The translations under genes and the position numbers were made by a program. From positions 1-11,119 of the forward strand of contig JASHVC010000148.1 of NCBI GenBank assembly GCA_030039655.1: a stretch of DNA of 11,119 bases, written 5' to 3'. Below, in pieces: positions 1 to 6,754 of this stretch (the first letter of the stretch is position 1; each line of letters starts with the position of its first letter). This DNA is from Xanthobacteraceae bacterium. GTDB taxonomy: Bacteria; Pseudomonadota; Alphaproteobacteria; Rhizobiales; Xanthobacteraceae. The notes below the pieces were generated by a model. The model saw only the letters and a list, made by a program, of their open reading frames with translations. It had not been told where the DNA came from and ran no database searches.

Positions 1-66
1 GACAGCCAGCAACGCAAGCGTAACGAACGCGGCCAGCGTGTGGCGCGTGGACAGACGGGCGATCAT
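1..66 (-). CDS. N-terminus of a probable exported protein (partial, runs off the left edge)
   Basis: Only the first 22 codons are present. Read on the minus strand from ATG at 66-64, they give a start with two arginines (R4, R8) followed by a hydrophobic stretch (LAAFVTLALLAV), which looks like the beginning of a signal peptide. A good ribosome binding site, AAGGGAG at 80-74 on the minus strand, sits 7 nt before the ATG. The gene lies 27 nt downstream of rpiA on the same strand, so the two are probably co-transcribed. In Bradyrhizobium-type genomes, as I remember them, rpiA is often followed by a small exported DUF2059 protein and then glutathione reductase, so DUF2059 is my best guess for this gene. 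That identity is inference from context; the visible residues cannot prove it. Confidence 0.6.
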   Translation of the reverse strand, partial: MIARLSTRHTLAAFVTLALLAV

Positions 67-93
67 AGACGCACTCCCTTATGAGGCTTGAGA

Positions 94-792
94 TCAAGGC
101 CGCTCAACGATACGCACCCCGGCCGGACCCGCGATAATAGCAGCCCGCGCGAGGCGGATGAACAAGCCGTGTTCGACGACGCCGGGGATCGCAGACAGTC
201 GCGCCGCGAGAGCCTGCGGGTCCGCGATGCGTTGCAATTGGGCGTCGATGAGCCAGTGCCCGCCATCCGTGACGAAAGGATGACCATCTCGTGTTTTGCG
301 CAGCGGCACAGGTCCGGGACAACCGGCTTCGGCTGCCGCCGCCTCGACGGCCCGGCGGGTCACGGTGGCGCCGAAGGGCACAATCTCGACCGGCAGCGGA
401 AAGCGGCCAAGGACATTCACCCACTTAGACTCGTCGGCGATCACGATCATTTTTTCCGATGCCGAGGCCACTATCTTCTCGCGCAAGAGCGCCCCTCCGC
501 CACCCTTGATCAGATTAAGGTCTGGCGCAATCTCGTCAGCGCCATCGACAGTTAGGTCCAGGTCAGGCGTAGCGTCGAGCGTGGTGAGCGCGATGCCGAG
601 GCGCTCCGCCTGCGCCCGCGTGGCCTCAGAGGTCGGGACCGCCACCACGTCAAGGCCGGCCCGCACGCGTTCGCCCAGCAGTTCGACGAAATGGGCGGCG
701 GTGGTACCGGTGCCGAGCCCGAGCCGCATGCCCGGACGCACAAAGCTGAGCGCTTGGGAGGCGGCGGCGCGCTTTTGTGTTTCAACGTCCAT
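94..792 (-). CDS. rpiA: Ribose-5-phosphate isomerase A
   Basis: RpiA interconverts ribose 5-phosphate and ribulose 5-phosphate in the non-oxidative pentose phosphate pathway, in the cytoplasm. The protein has 232 residues from the ATG at 792, close to the roughly 220 usual for the family. Family signatures are in order: a phosphate-binding loop GLGTGTT (about residues 25-31), PTS at 53-55, the active-site DGADE (83-87), and [11 protein letters not shown] (96-106). E105 corresponds to the catalytic glutamate of the E. coli enzyme and K96, D83 and D86 to its other active-site residues. [13 protein letters not shown] follows. A TTG start 10 codons upstream (822) is possible, but family members normally begin close to an M-D-x-x-x-x-K-R sequence like the one at the chosen ATG. 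The gene is divergent from the downstream HAD phosphatase and is followed by a probable exported-protein gene. Confidence 0.95.
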   Translation of the reverse strand: MDVETQKRAAASQALSFVRPGMRLGLGTGTTAAHFVELLGERVRAGLDVVAVPTSEATRAQAERLGIALTTLDATPDLDLTVDGADEIAPDLNLIKGGGGALLREKIVASASEKMIVIADESKWVNVLGRFPLPVEIVPFGATVTRRAVEAAAAEAGCPGPVPLRKTRDGHPFVTDGGHWLIDAQLQRIADPQALAARLSAIPGVVEHGLFIRLARAAIIAGPAGVRIVERP

Positions 793-918
793 GGCCGCTA
801 ACAGCCCCGAAGTCACAATCAATCGCGCCGCTATCTAGCGCCCTTCCATGGGCGAGCCTAGGGACAAGGCCGGCGAGCGCCCTTGCACCTCCGTCCACCG
901 CCGGGGTACGCGAACGTC
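793..918. promoter_or_regulatory. Divergent promoter region between rpiA and the HAD phosphatase gene
   Basis: This 126-bp gap separates two genes transcribed away from each other, so it must hold promoters for both. I see no convincing -35/-10 pair by eye. The ribosome binding sites on both sides are weak: a GGGG-type run lies roughly 12 nt before the phosphatase ATG. The assignment rests on gene arrangement. Confidence 0.4.
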
Positions 919-1584
919 ATGCTGACCATTGTTTTCGATCTCGATGGTACCCTGATCGACACCGCCCCCGACCTCATCGACACACTCAACATCATCCTCG
1001 CGCAAGAAGGCCTCCCGGCCATTCCTTACGCGGCAGCGAGGAATATGATCGGGGGCGGCGCGAAGGTCTTGATCGAACGAGCGCTGGCAGCGGAAGGGCG
1101 CGCCGCCAATGAAATCGACCGCTTGTACAAAGCCTTCGTCGCCCATTATGCGGCGCACATAGCCGATCGCTCGCGCCCGTTTCCGAAGGTTGAAGTCACA
1201 CTCGAAGGCTTGACGGCGGCCGGCCATCGGCTCGCCGTGTGCACCAACAAGCTGGAATGGCTCTCGGTCCGCCTCTTGCAGGCGCTCAAACTCGCGCAAC
1301 ACTTCGCCGCCATCTGCGGTCAGGATACGTTCGGAGCGCAAAAGCCTGATCCGGAAGTCTTTCGCCGCACCGTCCTGCGCGCCGGCGGAGAGCCGCGCCG
1401 TGCCCTCATGGTGGGCGACTCGAAGACCGACATTCACACCGCTCGCGCCGCAAAGGTCCCGGTCGTGGCGGTGGACTTCGGCTACACGGAAGTCCCGATC
1501 GGAACTTTGGACCCGGATCGGATCATCAGCTCGTTCGCCGAACTGCCAGCCGCCATCGTGGAACTGACGGCCGAGCGAGCCTAA
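919..1584 (+). CDS. gph: HAD-family phosphoglycolate phosphatase
   Basis: This is a 221-residue HAD-superfamily hydrolase of the phosphoglycolate phosphatase type. That enzyme removes phosphate from 2-phosphoglycolate, a by-product of DNA end repair and of Rubisco oxygenation, in the cytoplasm. All four HAD motifs are present: I, DLDGTLID with nucleophile D7 and acid/base D9; II, CTNK with T109; III, K142 in QKPDPEVF; IV, GDSKTD with acidic residues D167 and D171. Between motifs I and II lies a helical cap with the NMIGGGAKVLIERAL pattern seen in Gph proteins. The start at ATG 919 puts DLDGT at residues 7-11, as usual. A TTG start at 883 would add an unsupported leader. The length matches the family. 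Substrate assignment within the HAD family is less certain than the fold, since the same motifs serve other phosphate esters. Confidence 0.88.
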   Translation: MLTIVFDLDGTLIDTAPDLIDTLNIILAQEGLPAIPYAAARNMIGGGAKVLIERALAAEGRAANEIDRLYKAFVAHYAAHIADRSRPFPKVEVTLEGLTAAGHRLAVCTNKLEWLSVRLLQALKLAQHFAAICGQDTFGAQKPDPEVFRRTVLRAGGEPRRALMVGDSKTDIHTARAAKVPVVAVDFGYTEVPIGTLDPDRIISSFAELPAAIVELTAERA

Positions 1585-1905
1585 GGCACCGGGGCCGCGA
1601 TTCGGAGCGGTTAGGCTCAGCGGCCGGGAGGCACGGATCTATAGCGTTTACCAAGCGTCCATCATTAACAAATCGGTACTTTATTGGCATGCACCAAAGC
1701 CACCTTGCCATGCGCCAGGCATGCCGCGCGCCATGCCGCCACAAGCTAACAAACTCTAGTTGCTTCGCTTTTTCGAAGCCGACCATAGCCACTCAACCAG
1801 CCTCGGCGTACTGCAGTCGCTGCGCGGTAACCGACTGTTAGGGTTTACAGGGTTTACCCAAGCCTTGCGCGGACCTACGATTTGGTAATCGGGACGGAGA
1901 GGGTC
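1585..1905. other. Gene-free spacer (321 bp) between gph and the lipoprotein gene
   Basis: I see no credible gene here on either strand and no tRNA cloverleaf. The spacer holds a cluster of GCATGC/CCATGC words at 1686-1737, including GGCATG (1718-1723), an 8-nt gap and CATGCC (1732-1737). It also has a small hairpin, GCTTCG-CTTTTT-CGAAGC, at 1762-1779. Base composition is more AT-rich around 1640-1690 than in the genes. The right end carries GTTTAC motifs and the ribosome binding site GGAGAGGG at 1896-1903 that serves the lipoprotein ATG at 1906. The hairpin has no T-run after it, so I do not call it a terminator. Confidence 0.5.
1841..1863 (+). repeat. Short tandem GGGTTTAC motif upstream of the lipoprotein gene
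   Basis: GGGTTTACA (1841-1849) is followed directly by GGGTTTACC (1850-1858). The second copy continues as GTTTACCCAAGC (1852-1863). A near copy, GTTTACCAAGC, lies at 1646-1656, about 200 bp upstream in the same spacer. Three related words in front of one gene could be binding sites for a regulator, but no protein can be named from the sequence. Confidence 0.4.
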
Positions 1906-2490
1906 ATGTCACGCGTCGAACTCATCGTCGCCGCTACGGCGGCTGTTATCGGCGTCGCGCTCGGAGGTTGTTCGGGCTCGATGCCGGAGTGGATGTCAAC
2001 GTCCTCCCAGGCAGCGAGCCCGCAGATGCAAGCGCTGCGGTTCGAATCGGACCCGCCTGGCGCCGAGGTTCGCACCCTCAAGGGCGAGACGTGCCAAACG
2101 CCCTGCGCTCTGGCTGTACCGACGGAAAATCAGTCCGTCTCGTTTGCCAAGGAGGGCTTCGAGCCGCAGACGGTTCAGGTCATCGCCCGCGAGGCCGAGA
2201 ATCAATCCTACATCTCCAGCATGTTCAGCAGCCCGCCGCGCACGCTGGCACCTAATCCGGTGCAAGTGGTGATGATCTCGGTTCCACCACCTCCACCGCC
2301 GCCGAGGCTGAAACACCACAAGTCGGTTTCGTCCATTTCGAGAACCCGGGCGGCCGCCAAGATGACACCGCCACCGGCGCCCCCGCCCATCACGCCCTCA
2401 GAGCCAGTGGCACAGCCCGCTTCATCGCCGTTCCCACCGCCGCCTCAGCAGCCGGCTTCGTCACCGTTCCCGCCGCCGCCGACCCATTAA
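1906..2490 (+). CDS. Proline-rich lipoprotein with a PEGA-like domain
   Basis: This is a predicted membrane-anchored lipoprotein of 194 residues; its function is unknown. From the ATG at 1906, which has GGAGAGGG just upstream, the N-terminus has an arginine, a hydrophobic core and a lipobox ending LGGC, so C22 would be lipidated after signal peptidase II cleavage. Residues about 43-95 (LRFESDPPGAEV ... GETCQTPCALAVP ... SFAKEGFEPQTVQV) resemble a PEGA domain, a small beta-rich module of bacterial surface proteins. A Cys pair (C-Q-T-P-C) lies inside it. The C-terminal part is low complexity: a run of seven prolines near residue 120, a K/R/H-rich stretch, then prolines. It ends in a tandem repeat, QPASSPFPPPP, present twice. 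Such a tail could span or contact peptidoglycan, but that is inference. An upstream TTG at 1882 is less likely because it would put acidic residues before the signal. Confidence 0.8.
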   Translation: MSRVELIVAATAAVIGVALGGCSGSMPEWMSTSSQAASPQMQALRFESDPPGAEVRTLKGETCQTPCALAVPTENQSVSFAKEGFEPQTVQVIAREAENQSYISSMFSSPPRTLAPNPVQVVMISVPPPPPPPRLKHHKSVSSISRTRAAAKMTPPPAPPPITPSEPVAQPASSPFPPPPQQPASSPFPPPPTH

Positions 2491-2527
2491 CGGGGCCGAT
2501 CGCGGCTACGGTCTGAAGGCGCGGGAC

Positions 2528-2563
2528 AGCGCGGCCGTCGGGGGGACGGCCGCGCTTACTATT
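2528..2563 (+). terminator. Strong hairpin, probable transcription terminator after the lipoprotein gene
   Basis: A perfect 12-bp inverted repeat has its left arm at 2528-2539 (AGCGCGGCCGTC) and its right arm at 2545-2556 (GACGGCCGCGCT), closed by a loop of five G (2540-2544). It is followed by TACTATTT. It sits 37 bp after the lipoprotein stop codon and about 120 bp before moaA, which fits a terminator separating the two. The trailing T-run is poor, so termination may be less efficient than in a classical intrinsic terminator. Confidence 0.7.
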
Positions 2564-2681
2564 TGGCGGCTTGCGACGTGACGTCCTGGACCGTCCGGGC
2601 TGCATCCGGCACAATGGCTGATTATCTAAGCGTCAGGCCCAATCGACTTGAGGCCCACGCCGGGAAAGGCGCGCACGGAAT

Positions 2682-3728
2682 ATGCCGATCGACCAAGCAA
2701 GTGTCGCTGGTCTCGACAGGGCCGACAGGCGTCCGGCCCTCGTCGATCCGTTTGACCGCGCCATTACCTATCTGCGGGTTTCGGTGACCGACCGCTGCGA
2801 TTTCCGCTGCGTCTATTGCATGGCGGAAAACATGGCCTTCCTACCCAAGGCCGACGTCCTTTCGCTCGAGGAGCTTGATCGGCTGTGCTCGGCCTTTGTG
2901 GCGCACGGGGTGCGTAAGCTGCGGCTGACCGGCGGGGAGCCGCTGGTCCGGCGCGGCATCATGACGCTTTTTTCCTCCTTGTCTCGCCATCTACGCTCCG
3001 GCGATCTCGACGAATTGACGCTAACGACCAACGGCTCGCAGCTCGCCAAATACGCCAGGGAAATAAAGTCGTACGGCGTGGAACGCATCAATGTGTCGCT
3101 TGACACGCTCGATGCCGAAAAATTCCGCGCGATTACCCGCTGGGGCTCACTGGACCAAGTGCTTGCCGGCATCGATGCCGCGCAGGATGCCGGCCTGAAG
3201 ATCAAGATCAACGCCGTCGCGCTCAAGGGCGTCAACGACGATGAATTCCCACGCCTGATCGAGTGGGCGCATGGCCGCGGCATGGACACGACCCTGATCG
3301 AAGTGATGCCACTTGGCGAGATCGGGGAGGGTCGGCTCGATCAATATCTGCCGCTTTCGATCGTGCGCGCACGGCTCGCCGAACGCTACCAGCTTGATGA
3401 TCTGGATTATCGCAGCGGCGGACCGGCACGCTATGTGCGCGTGACCGAGACCGGAGGGCGCCTCGGCTTCATTACGCCCCTCACCCACAATTTCTGCGAA
3501 TCCTGCAATCGCGTGCGAGTGACTTGCACTGGCACATTGTACATGTGTCTTGGCCAGGAAGATGCCGCCGACTTGCGCAAGCCGCTACGCGCCTCCGAAA
3601 GCAACGATCTTCTGTTCGCCGCCATCGACGAGGCGATTTCGCGCAAGCCTAAAGGCCACGATTTCATTATTGATCGCCGCCACAAACGGCCGGCCTTAGC
3701 GCGGCACATGAGCGTCACCGGCGGGTGA
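2682..3728 (+). CDS. moaA: GTP 3',8-cyclase MoaA (molybdenum cofactor biosynthesis)
   Basis: MoaA is the radical-SAM enzyme that converts GTP to 3',8-cyclo-7,8-dihydro-GTP, the first step of molybdopterin synthesis; MoaC completes cyclic pyranopterin monophosphate. The 348-residue protein has the N-terminal radical-SAM cluster motif C39-x3-C43-x2-C46 ([14 protein letters not shown]) and the SAM-binding GGEP at 84-87. The second [4Fe-4S] motif, which binds GTP, is C272-x2-C275-x13-C289 ([10 protein letters not shown] ... YMC). The chain ends in Gly-Gly, which MoaA needs for activity, so the gene appears intact. It is somewhat longer than E. coli MoaA because of an N-terminal extension of about 20 residues, as seen in rhizobial homologues. 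The start at 2682 has GGGAAAGG about 12 nt upstream. No moaC, moeA or mobA is visible nearby, and I saw no Moco riboswitch in the 5' region. Confidence 0.96.
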   Translation: MPIDQASVAGLDRADRRPALVDPFDRAITYLRVSVTDRCDFRCVYCMAENMAFLPKADVLSLEELDRLCSAFVAHGVRKLRLTGGEPLVRRGIMTLFSSLSRHLRSGDLDELTLTTNGSQLAKYAREIKSYGVERINVSLDTLDAEKFRAITRWGSLDQVLAGIDAAQDAGLKIKINAVALKGVNDDEFPRLIEWAHGRGMDTTLIEVMPLGEIGEGRLDQYLPLSIVRARLAERYQLDDLDYRSGGPARYVRVTETGGRLGFITPLTHNFCESCNRVRVTCTGTLYMCLGQEDAADLRKPLRASESNDLLFAAIDEAISRKPKGHDFIIDRRHKRPALARHMSVTGG

Positions 3729-3780
3729 GCCGGACTGCGAATTTGCCAATCCCGACTCGCCAATCTTGCCGTGGAGAGTA

Positions 3781-4659
3781 CTAGCGGCTGGCCGAAAGAC
3801 CGCTTGGCCGCACCGCCGATACAAAAGCATCCACGAGTGATTTGTTGCGCTTCAGGTCAAAACCTTCCTTGCAAAAAACTCCGGCACGCATGTCTGGGAG
3901 CTTGGGCAGGACTTGCTCACTGGCCACAGCCAATGAATCTGACATGTCGTTCCTTGCCCGATCTAACGTCACCAATACGCCAACGCCAGCTTCAGCCGCC
4001 GCAGCGAGATTCCACAAGTCGACAGCGCTAAAAATAATCCTGTAAGGGACACCGCAGTCTTCAAATAGGTCCAGCACCTTCCGATCGATGAAGCCCTCCT
4101 CACGACTTATGTACGGGATCGGCTCGTCGCTCGACAGGAGTAAGTGCGCTGCGCGCAGCCAAACGAGCTTCTCGTCCCATTCGGCGATCAGATTCCGGCG
4201 AGAGTCGGACTGAGCAAGCATGAAGACCAAGTCCACGTAGCCGGACTTCAACTTCTCCGCCAGATATGGCGCATTCCCGCAGATAAAACGGTAGCCTGCA
4301 ACGTTCGACGTCGGGAGTTTGCTGACCACGATCGACAGTACCGTACGCACGAAAATGCTCTGGATGCCGATGTATATTGTTTCCGCTTTGGGGACTCGGC
4401 CGGCGATCGCGATGACTTGATCGTTCAATGCCAAAACGCGCCTCGCGTAGCTCTCCACCATCGATCCAAGTGTCGTAGCCCCCACGCCCTGGCCCTTTTT
4501 CACAAAGAGATTCCCGCCCAACATCTTTTGCAGGCGCTTCATCTGCGCGCTGATTGCAGGCTGAGTCAGTCTCAACTCGCGAGCCGCCTTCGTGAAGCTC
4601 CCATGGTCACAAATCGCAATAAACGAACGAAAAAGCTCGGTCGGGATGTTGGGATTCAT
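3781..4659 (-). CDS. LysR-family transcriptional regulator
   Basis: This is a 292-residue LysR-type DNA-binding regulator. Residues 1-65 form the winged helix-turn-helix (LFRSFIAICDHGSFTKAARELRLTQPAISAQMKRL), with the conserved A-A-x-x-L-x-x-x-Q-x-A-x-S pattern. A linker helix follows, and then a periplasmic-binding-protein-like effector domain from about residue 90 to the end. Length is typical. It is transcribed divergently from a TctC/Bug solute-binding protein gene 293 bp away. LysR regulators commonly control a divergent neighbour in response to a small organic acid, so that gene is its likeliest target; this is inference from arrangement. Its DNA looks less GC-rich than moaA or the kor genes, which might hint at separate acquisition. 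The 3' end converges on moaA with a 52-bp gap and no obvious terminator. Effector unknown. Confidence 0.9.
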   Translation of the reverse strand: MNPNIPTELFRSFIAICDHGSFTKAARELRLTQPAISAQMKRLQKMLGGNLFVKKGQGVGATTLGSMVESYARRVLALNDQVIAIAGRVPKAETIYIGIQSIFVRTVLSIVVSKLPTSNVAGYRFICGNAPYLAEKLKSGYVDLVFMLAQSDSRRNLIAEWDEKLVWLRAAHLLLSSDEPIPYISREEGFIDRKVLDLFEDCGVPYRIIFSAVDLWNLAAAAEAGVGVLVTLDRARNDMSDSLAVASEQVLPKLPDMRAGVFCKEGFDLKRNKSLVDAFVSAVRPSGLSASR

Positions 4660-4798
4660 AATCGATTTCGTGCAATGCCTTTACTGTGTCCACCGCCCGT
4701 CGCGCATGGTGCCATATTAGCCGGGCGGGTTACACCCCCTCGTTGAACTCTCTTAGCGATGTATGGCGTGCGTTGTCGTCCGGCGCACGCAGTCGTTG

Positions 4799-4812
4799 AG
4801 TACGTTTGTACT
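4799..4812. promoter_or_regulatory. Palindrome AGTAC-N4-GTACT, candidate regulator site
   Basis: AGTAC (4799-4803), a GTTT spacer and GTACT (4808-4812) form a perfect 5-bp dyad with a 4-nt centre, about 140 bp before the tctC-like start and 140 bp before the LysR start. LysR proteins bind dyads with short arms, often T-N11-A. This one does not match T-N11-A exactly, so the assignment to the neighbouring LysR protein is tentative. Confidence 0.35.
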
Positions 4813-4950
4813 TAGAGTTGGCTGCCGATGAGTATTTCATTCTCCGCAGGATACGTCCGGCTGGAATGCGTTGCCCTTAGAGTTGAAATCGGTTAGTTCT
4901 GCGCCCCCACCGAACGACAAATCCGATACATGTCCGGCTGAAGCGAGTTG
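4811..4950 (+). repeat. Imperfect tandem duplication in the LysR-tctC control region
   Basis: Two blocks recur in the same order. CTTAGAGTTG occurs at 4811-4820 and again exactly at 4876-4885. Each copy is followed, about 40-50 bp later, by GATAC, an optional AT, GTCCGGCTG, and then a GAA/AAGCG-like stretch ending GTTG: first copy about 4850-4873, second about 4926-4950. The period is about 65-77 bp, and the DNA between matching blocks has diverged. This looks like an old duplication of regulatory DNA, or two sets of binding sites. Confidence 0.5.
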
Positions 4951-4952
4951 TG

Positions 4953-5966
4953 ATGCGGGAAGCGTTTGATGTCGCCGCAGCCTGTTTTGCGCACGTAGGA
5001 GCCTTAGGTCTGCGTGTCGCGCTTGTTGTCTTTGGATTATCAACCATCGCGGCGCAGGCGCAGGACTACCCCAGCAGACCGATACGGATAGTCATCCCCT
5101 TTGCGCCGGGCGGCGTCGTCGACGTGTCGGCGCGCATTGTCGGAGAGAAGCTCGGCAACATTCTTGGACAGAAAATCGTCATAGAAAGCAGGTCCGGCGC
5201 TAGTGGCATGCTCGGCGCCAACGTGGTGGCGAAGGCGCCTGCAGACGGTTACACGCTACTGCTCTGCCCTGGCGACGTAATCACTATTGCGTCGCTCAAG
5301 GCGCCTGCCGACTCCGATGTAGGCATGCGGCTGCTGCCAATTGCGATGGTCAATGGCAACCCAATGTTGGTCGTCGCCAACGCCAAAGCACCATTCGACA
5401 CCGTCAAAGAAATGATAGAGACCGCCATGGCGAGCGCACAACCGCTCGAGTACGGCATACCCGGCCAGGGGACTGTCAATGGCGTCGTCGGGCAATGGAT
5501 CGCCATAGAGGCACACATAAAGCTGCGGCAAATCCCTTATCAGGGAGGATCACAGGGCGCCAACGGCGTTGCCTCAGGCGAGATTCCGCTCGGCATATTT
5601 TCGCCGCCCCCGGTTTATCCTGGCCTCGTCAATGCCGGAGAAATCAAAGTCCTTGCAGTTACCGGCAAGGACCATCCGTCGTACCTGCCGTCCGCGTGGC
5701 CAACGCTGATTGAAAGCGGATTGCCGATCGCCGCACTGAACTGGCAAGGTCTGTTTGCGCCCGTGGGCACGCCTGACGCGGTTGTTTCACGGCTGAATCA
5801 GGCTTTACGCCAAGTGATGCAGGACGAGAGCATTGCCAAGCGCATGAACGCCTTCGGCATGGCGCCTCAATACATGCCTCAGGCGGCATTCATCGAGCAG
5901 ATCCGCGCGGACAAAGCGGGCTATGCTCGAATTATCCAGGAAGCCGGCGTCGGTGTTGAGCAATAA
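4953..5966 (+). CDS. Tripartite tricarboxylate transporter substrate-binding protein (TctC/Bug family)
   Basis: This is a periplasmic solute-binding protein of 337 residues, the usual size for the Bug/TctC family. These proteins bind carboxylates and related compounds and may deliver them to a TctA/TctB transporter or act as sensors. The N-terminus has a hydrophobic segment (about residues 17-34) and a signal-peptidase-I site, AQA-QD, after residue 36. The mature protein starts with the family hallmark YPSRPIRIVIPFAPGG, followed by GASGMLGANVVAKAPADGYTLL and, further on, IPYQGG and the WPTLIESGLP ... WQGLFAPVGTP region. Start codons GTG 4950 and ATG 4953 adjoin; I chose ATG. The signal n-region is unusually long with few positive charges. 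No tctA or tctB lies in the window, so it is an orphan here. The divergent LysR gene probably controls it. Ligand cannot be told from sequence. Confidence 0.9.
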   Translation: MREAFDVAAACFAHVGALGLRVALVVFGLSTIAAQAQDYPSRPIRIVIPFAPGGVVDVSARIVGEKLGNILGQKIVIESRSGASGMLGANVVAKAPADGYTLLLCPGDVITIASLKAPADSDVGMRLLPIAMVNGNPMLVVANAKAPFDTVKEMIETAMASAQPLEYGIPGQGTVNGVVGQWIAIEAHIKLRQIPYQGGSQGANGVASGEIPLGIFSPPPVYPGLVNAGEIKVLAVTGKDHPSYLPSAWPTLIESGLPIAALNWQGLFAPVGTPDAVVSRLNQALRQVMQDESIAKRMNAFGMAPQYMPQAAFIEQIRADKAGYARIIQEAGVGVEQ

Positions 5967-6007
5967 CCCATAGTAGTTGGCCTGATGCAATCGCTGAGAA
6001 GCGGGCT

Positions 6008-6754
6008 TTAATCGGCCAGGCAGCGGAGCACCGTTGCGGCGGCCTCCACTTCGGCGAAGCGGAATGAACGGCGTTGCAGCGCGAGCTCATCCCGGCCCCA
6101 CTGCTCCATGTTCCAATCTTCATCCACATTGGCAGCGTCCCAAATCTCTTCGACGGACAGCCGCCCGTTTACGAGCGCCAGCGCCAGCAACGCTGAGCCG
6201 GTTAACGTCGTCACCGAATGCACCGCGCCAAGCCGCCATGGATCATCCGGGACGGCCGCCTCGGCGGCTTTGAGCGCCTCCTCTTGCTGCGCTAGGTGGG
6301 TGATGCCCTCGGTGGGCTGAAAGCGGGCGCCAAGCGTCTCGGCAGCCCAGGCCAGAACGGGATCCCAATGCCGCCGCTGTCGCTCGACGAGCCCCGGCGG
6401 ATTCAGTGCACGATAGAGCAGCAGATCGGACGCCAGATACTTGGCGATTTCCGCGGCGACGGGACGCGGCCGTTCGGCTACGCCGTCGATAATCACATTG
6501 GCGAGCCGCGTCAGCGGCATTTTCGCCGGATCGATAACTTCGCGCTGCGAATCCCATTCGACCGCAATTGCCGCCGCGAGTGCCAGTGCCGGAGCCGCGA
6601 GCAGGCGCCGCGCCGGCGTCAACACCGGCTTGTCGTCGAGACGCACGCCGTGACTTTCCGCAACTGCCGACGTTCCCGCCCTGGTGTAGAACCGCCGCCG
6701 CAACGCCGGACGTACGCCGCGACGCGCTGCCTCAACTGGGTTCTCGTGAGCCAT
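6008..6754 (-). CDS. ATP12-family F1-ATPase assembly chaperone
   Basis: This 248-residue protein belongs to the ATP12 family. In mitochondria ATP12 binds the F1 alpha subunit and prevents aggregation until it joins beta. Alphaproteobacteria carry homologues thought to do the same for their ATP synthase in the cytoplasm. Recognised features, in order: RRFYTRAGT and the GVRLDDKPVLTPARR N-terminal core (about residues 20-50), AIAVEWDSQREVIDPAKMPLTRLAN (about 62-86), the helical DLLLYRA ... GLVERQRRHWDPVLAWA segment, and the C-terminal DPWRLGAVHSVTTLTGSALLALAL plus VDEDWNMEQWG. No signal peptide is present. Upstream sequence has only a weak ribosome binding site (GGAAGA, about 14 nt before the ATG). 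It stands alone here, convergent with the tctC-like gene with a 41-bp gap, and is divergent from the kor operon. Confidence 0.92.
   Translation of the reverse strand: MAHENPVEAARRGVRPALRRRFYTRAGTSAVAESHGVRLDDKPVLTPARRLLAAPALALAAAIAVEWDSQREVIDPAKMPLTRLANVIIDGVAERPRPVAAEIAKYLASDLLLYRALNPPGLVERQRRHWDPVLAWAAETLGARFQPTEGITHLAQQEEALKAAEAAVPDDPWRLGAVHSVTTLTGSALLALALVNGRLSVEEIWDAANVDEDWNMEQWGRDELALQRRSFRFAEVEAAATVLRCLAD

Larger units (their letters stand above)
4660..4952. promoter_or_regulatory. Divergent control region between the LysR gene and the tctC-like gene
   Basis: This 293-bp gap must contain the promoters of both divergent genes and probably the LysR binding sites. AGAGTT-type words occur three times: reversed as AACTCT at 4746-4751, and forward at 4814-4819 and 4879-4884. 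A palindrome lies at 4799-4812, and an imperfect duplication covers 4811-4950. I could not settle on -35/-10 elements by eye. No open frame in it looks like a gene. Confidence 0.5.

Noticed and set aside
835..1437. A 200-codon minus-strand frame opposite the HAD phosphatase
   Set aside because: The plus strand has all four HAD motifs in order; the antisense frame has none I recognise and no ribosome binding site.
1762..1779. Intrinsic terminator at GCTTCG-CTTTTT-CGAAGC
   Set aside because: The stem is only 6 bp, the T-run is in the loop and not after the stem, and it lies 180 bp after the gph stop codon.
2557..2681. Molybdenum cofactor riboswitch in front of moaA
   Set aside because: Only about 125 bp separate the terminator hairpin from moaA, and I could not find the multi-helix pattern of that RNA. 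No covariance search was possible.
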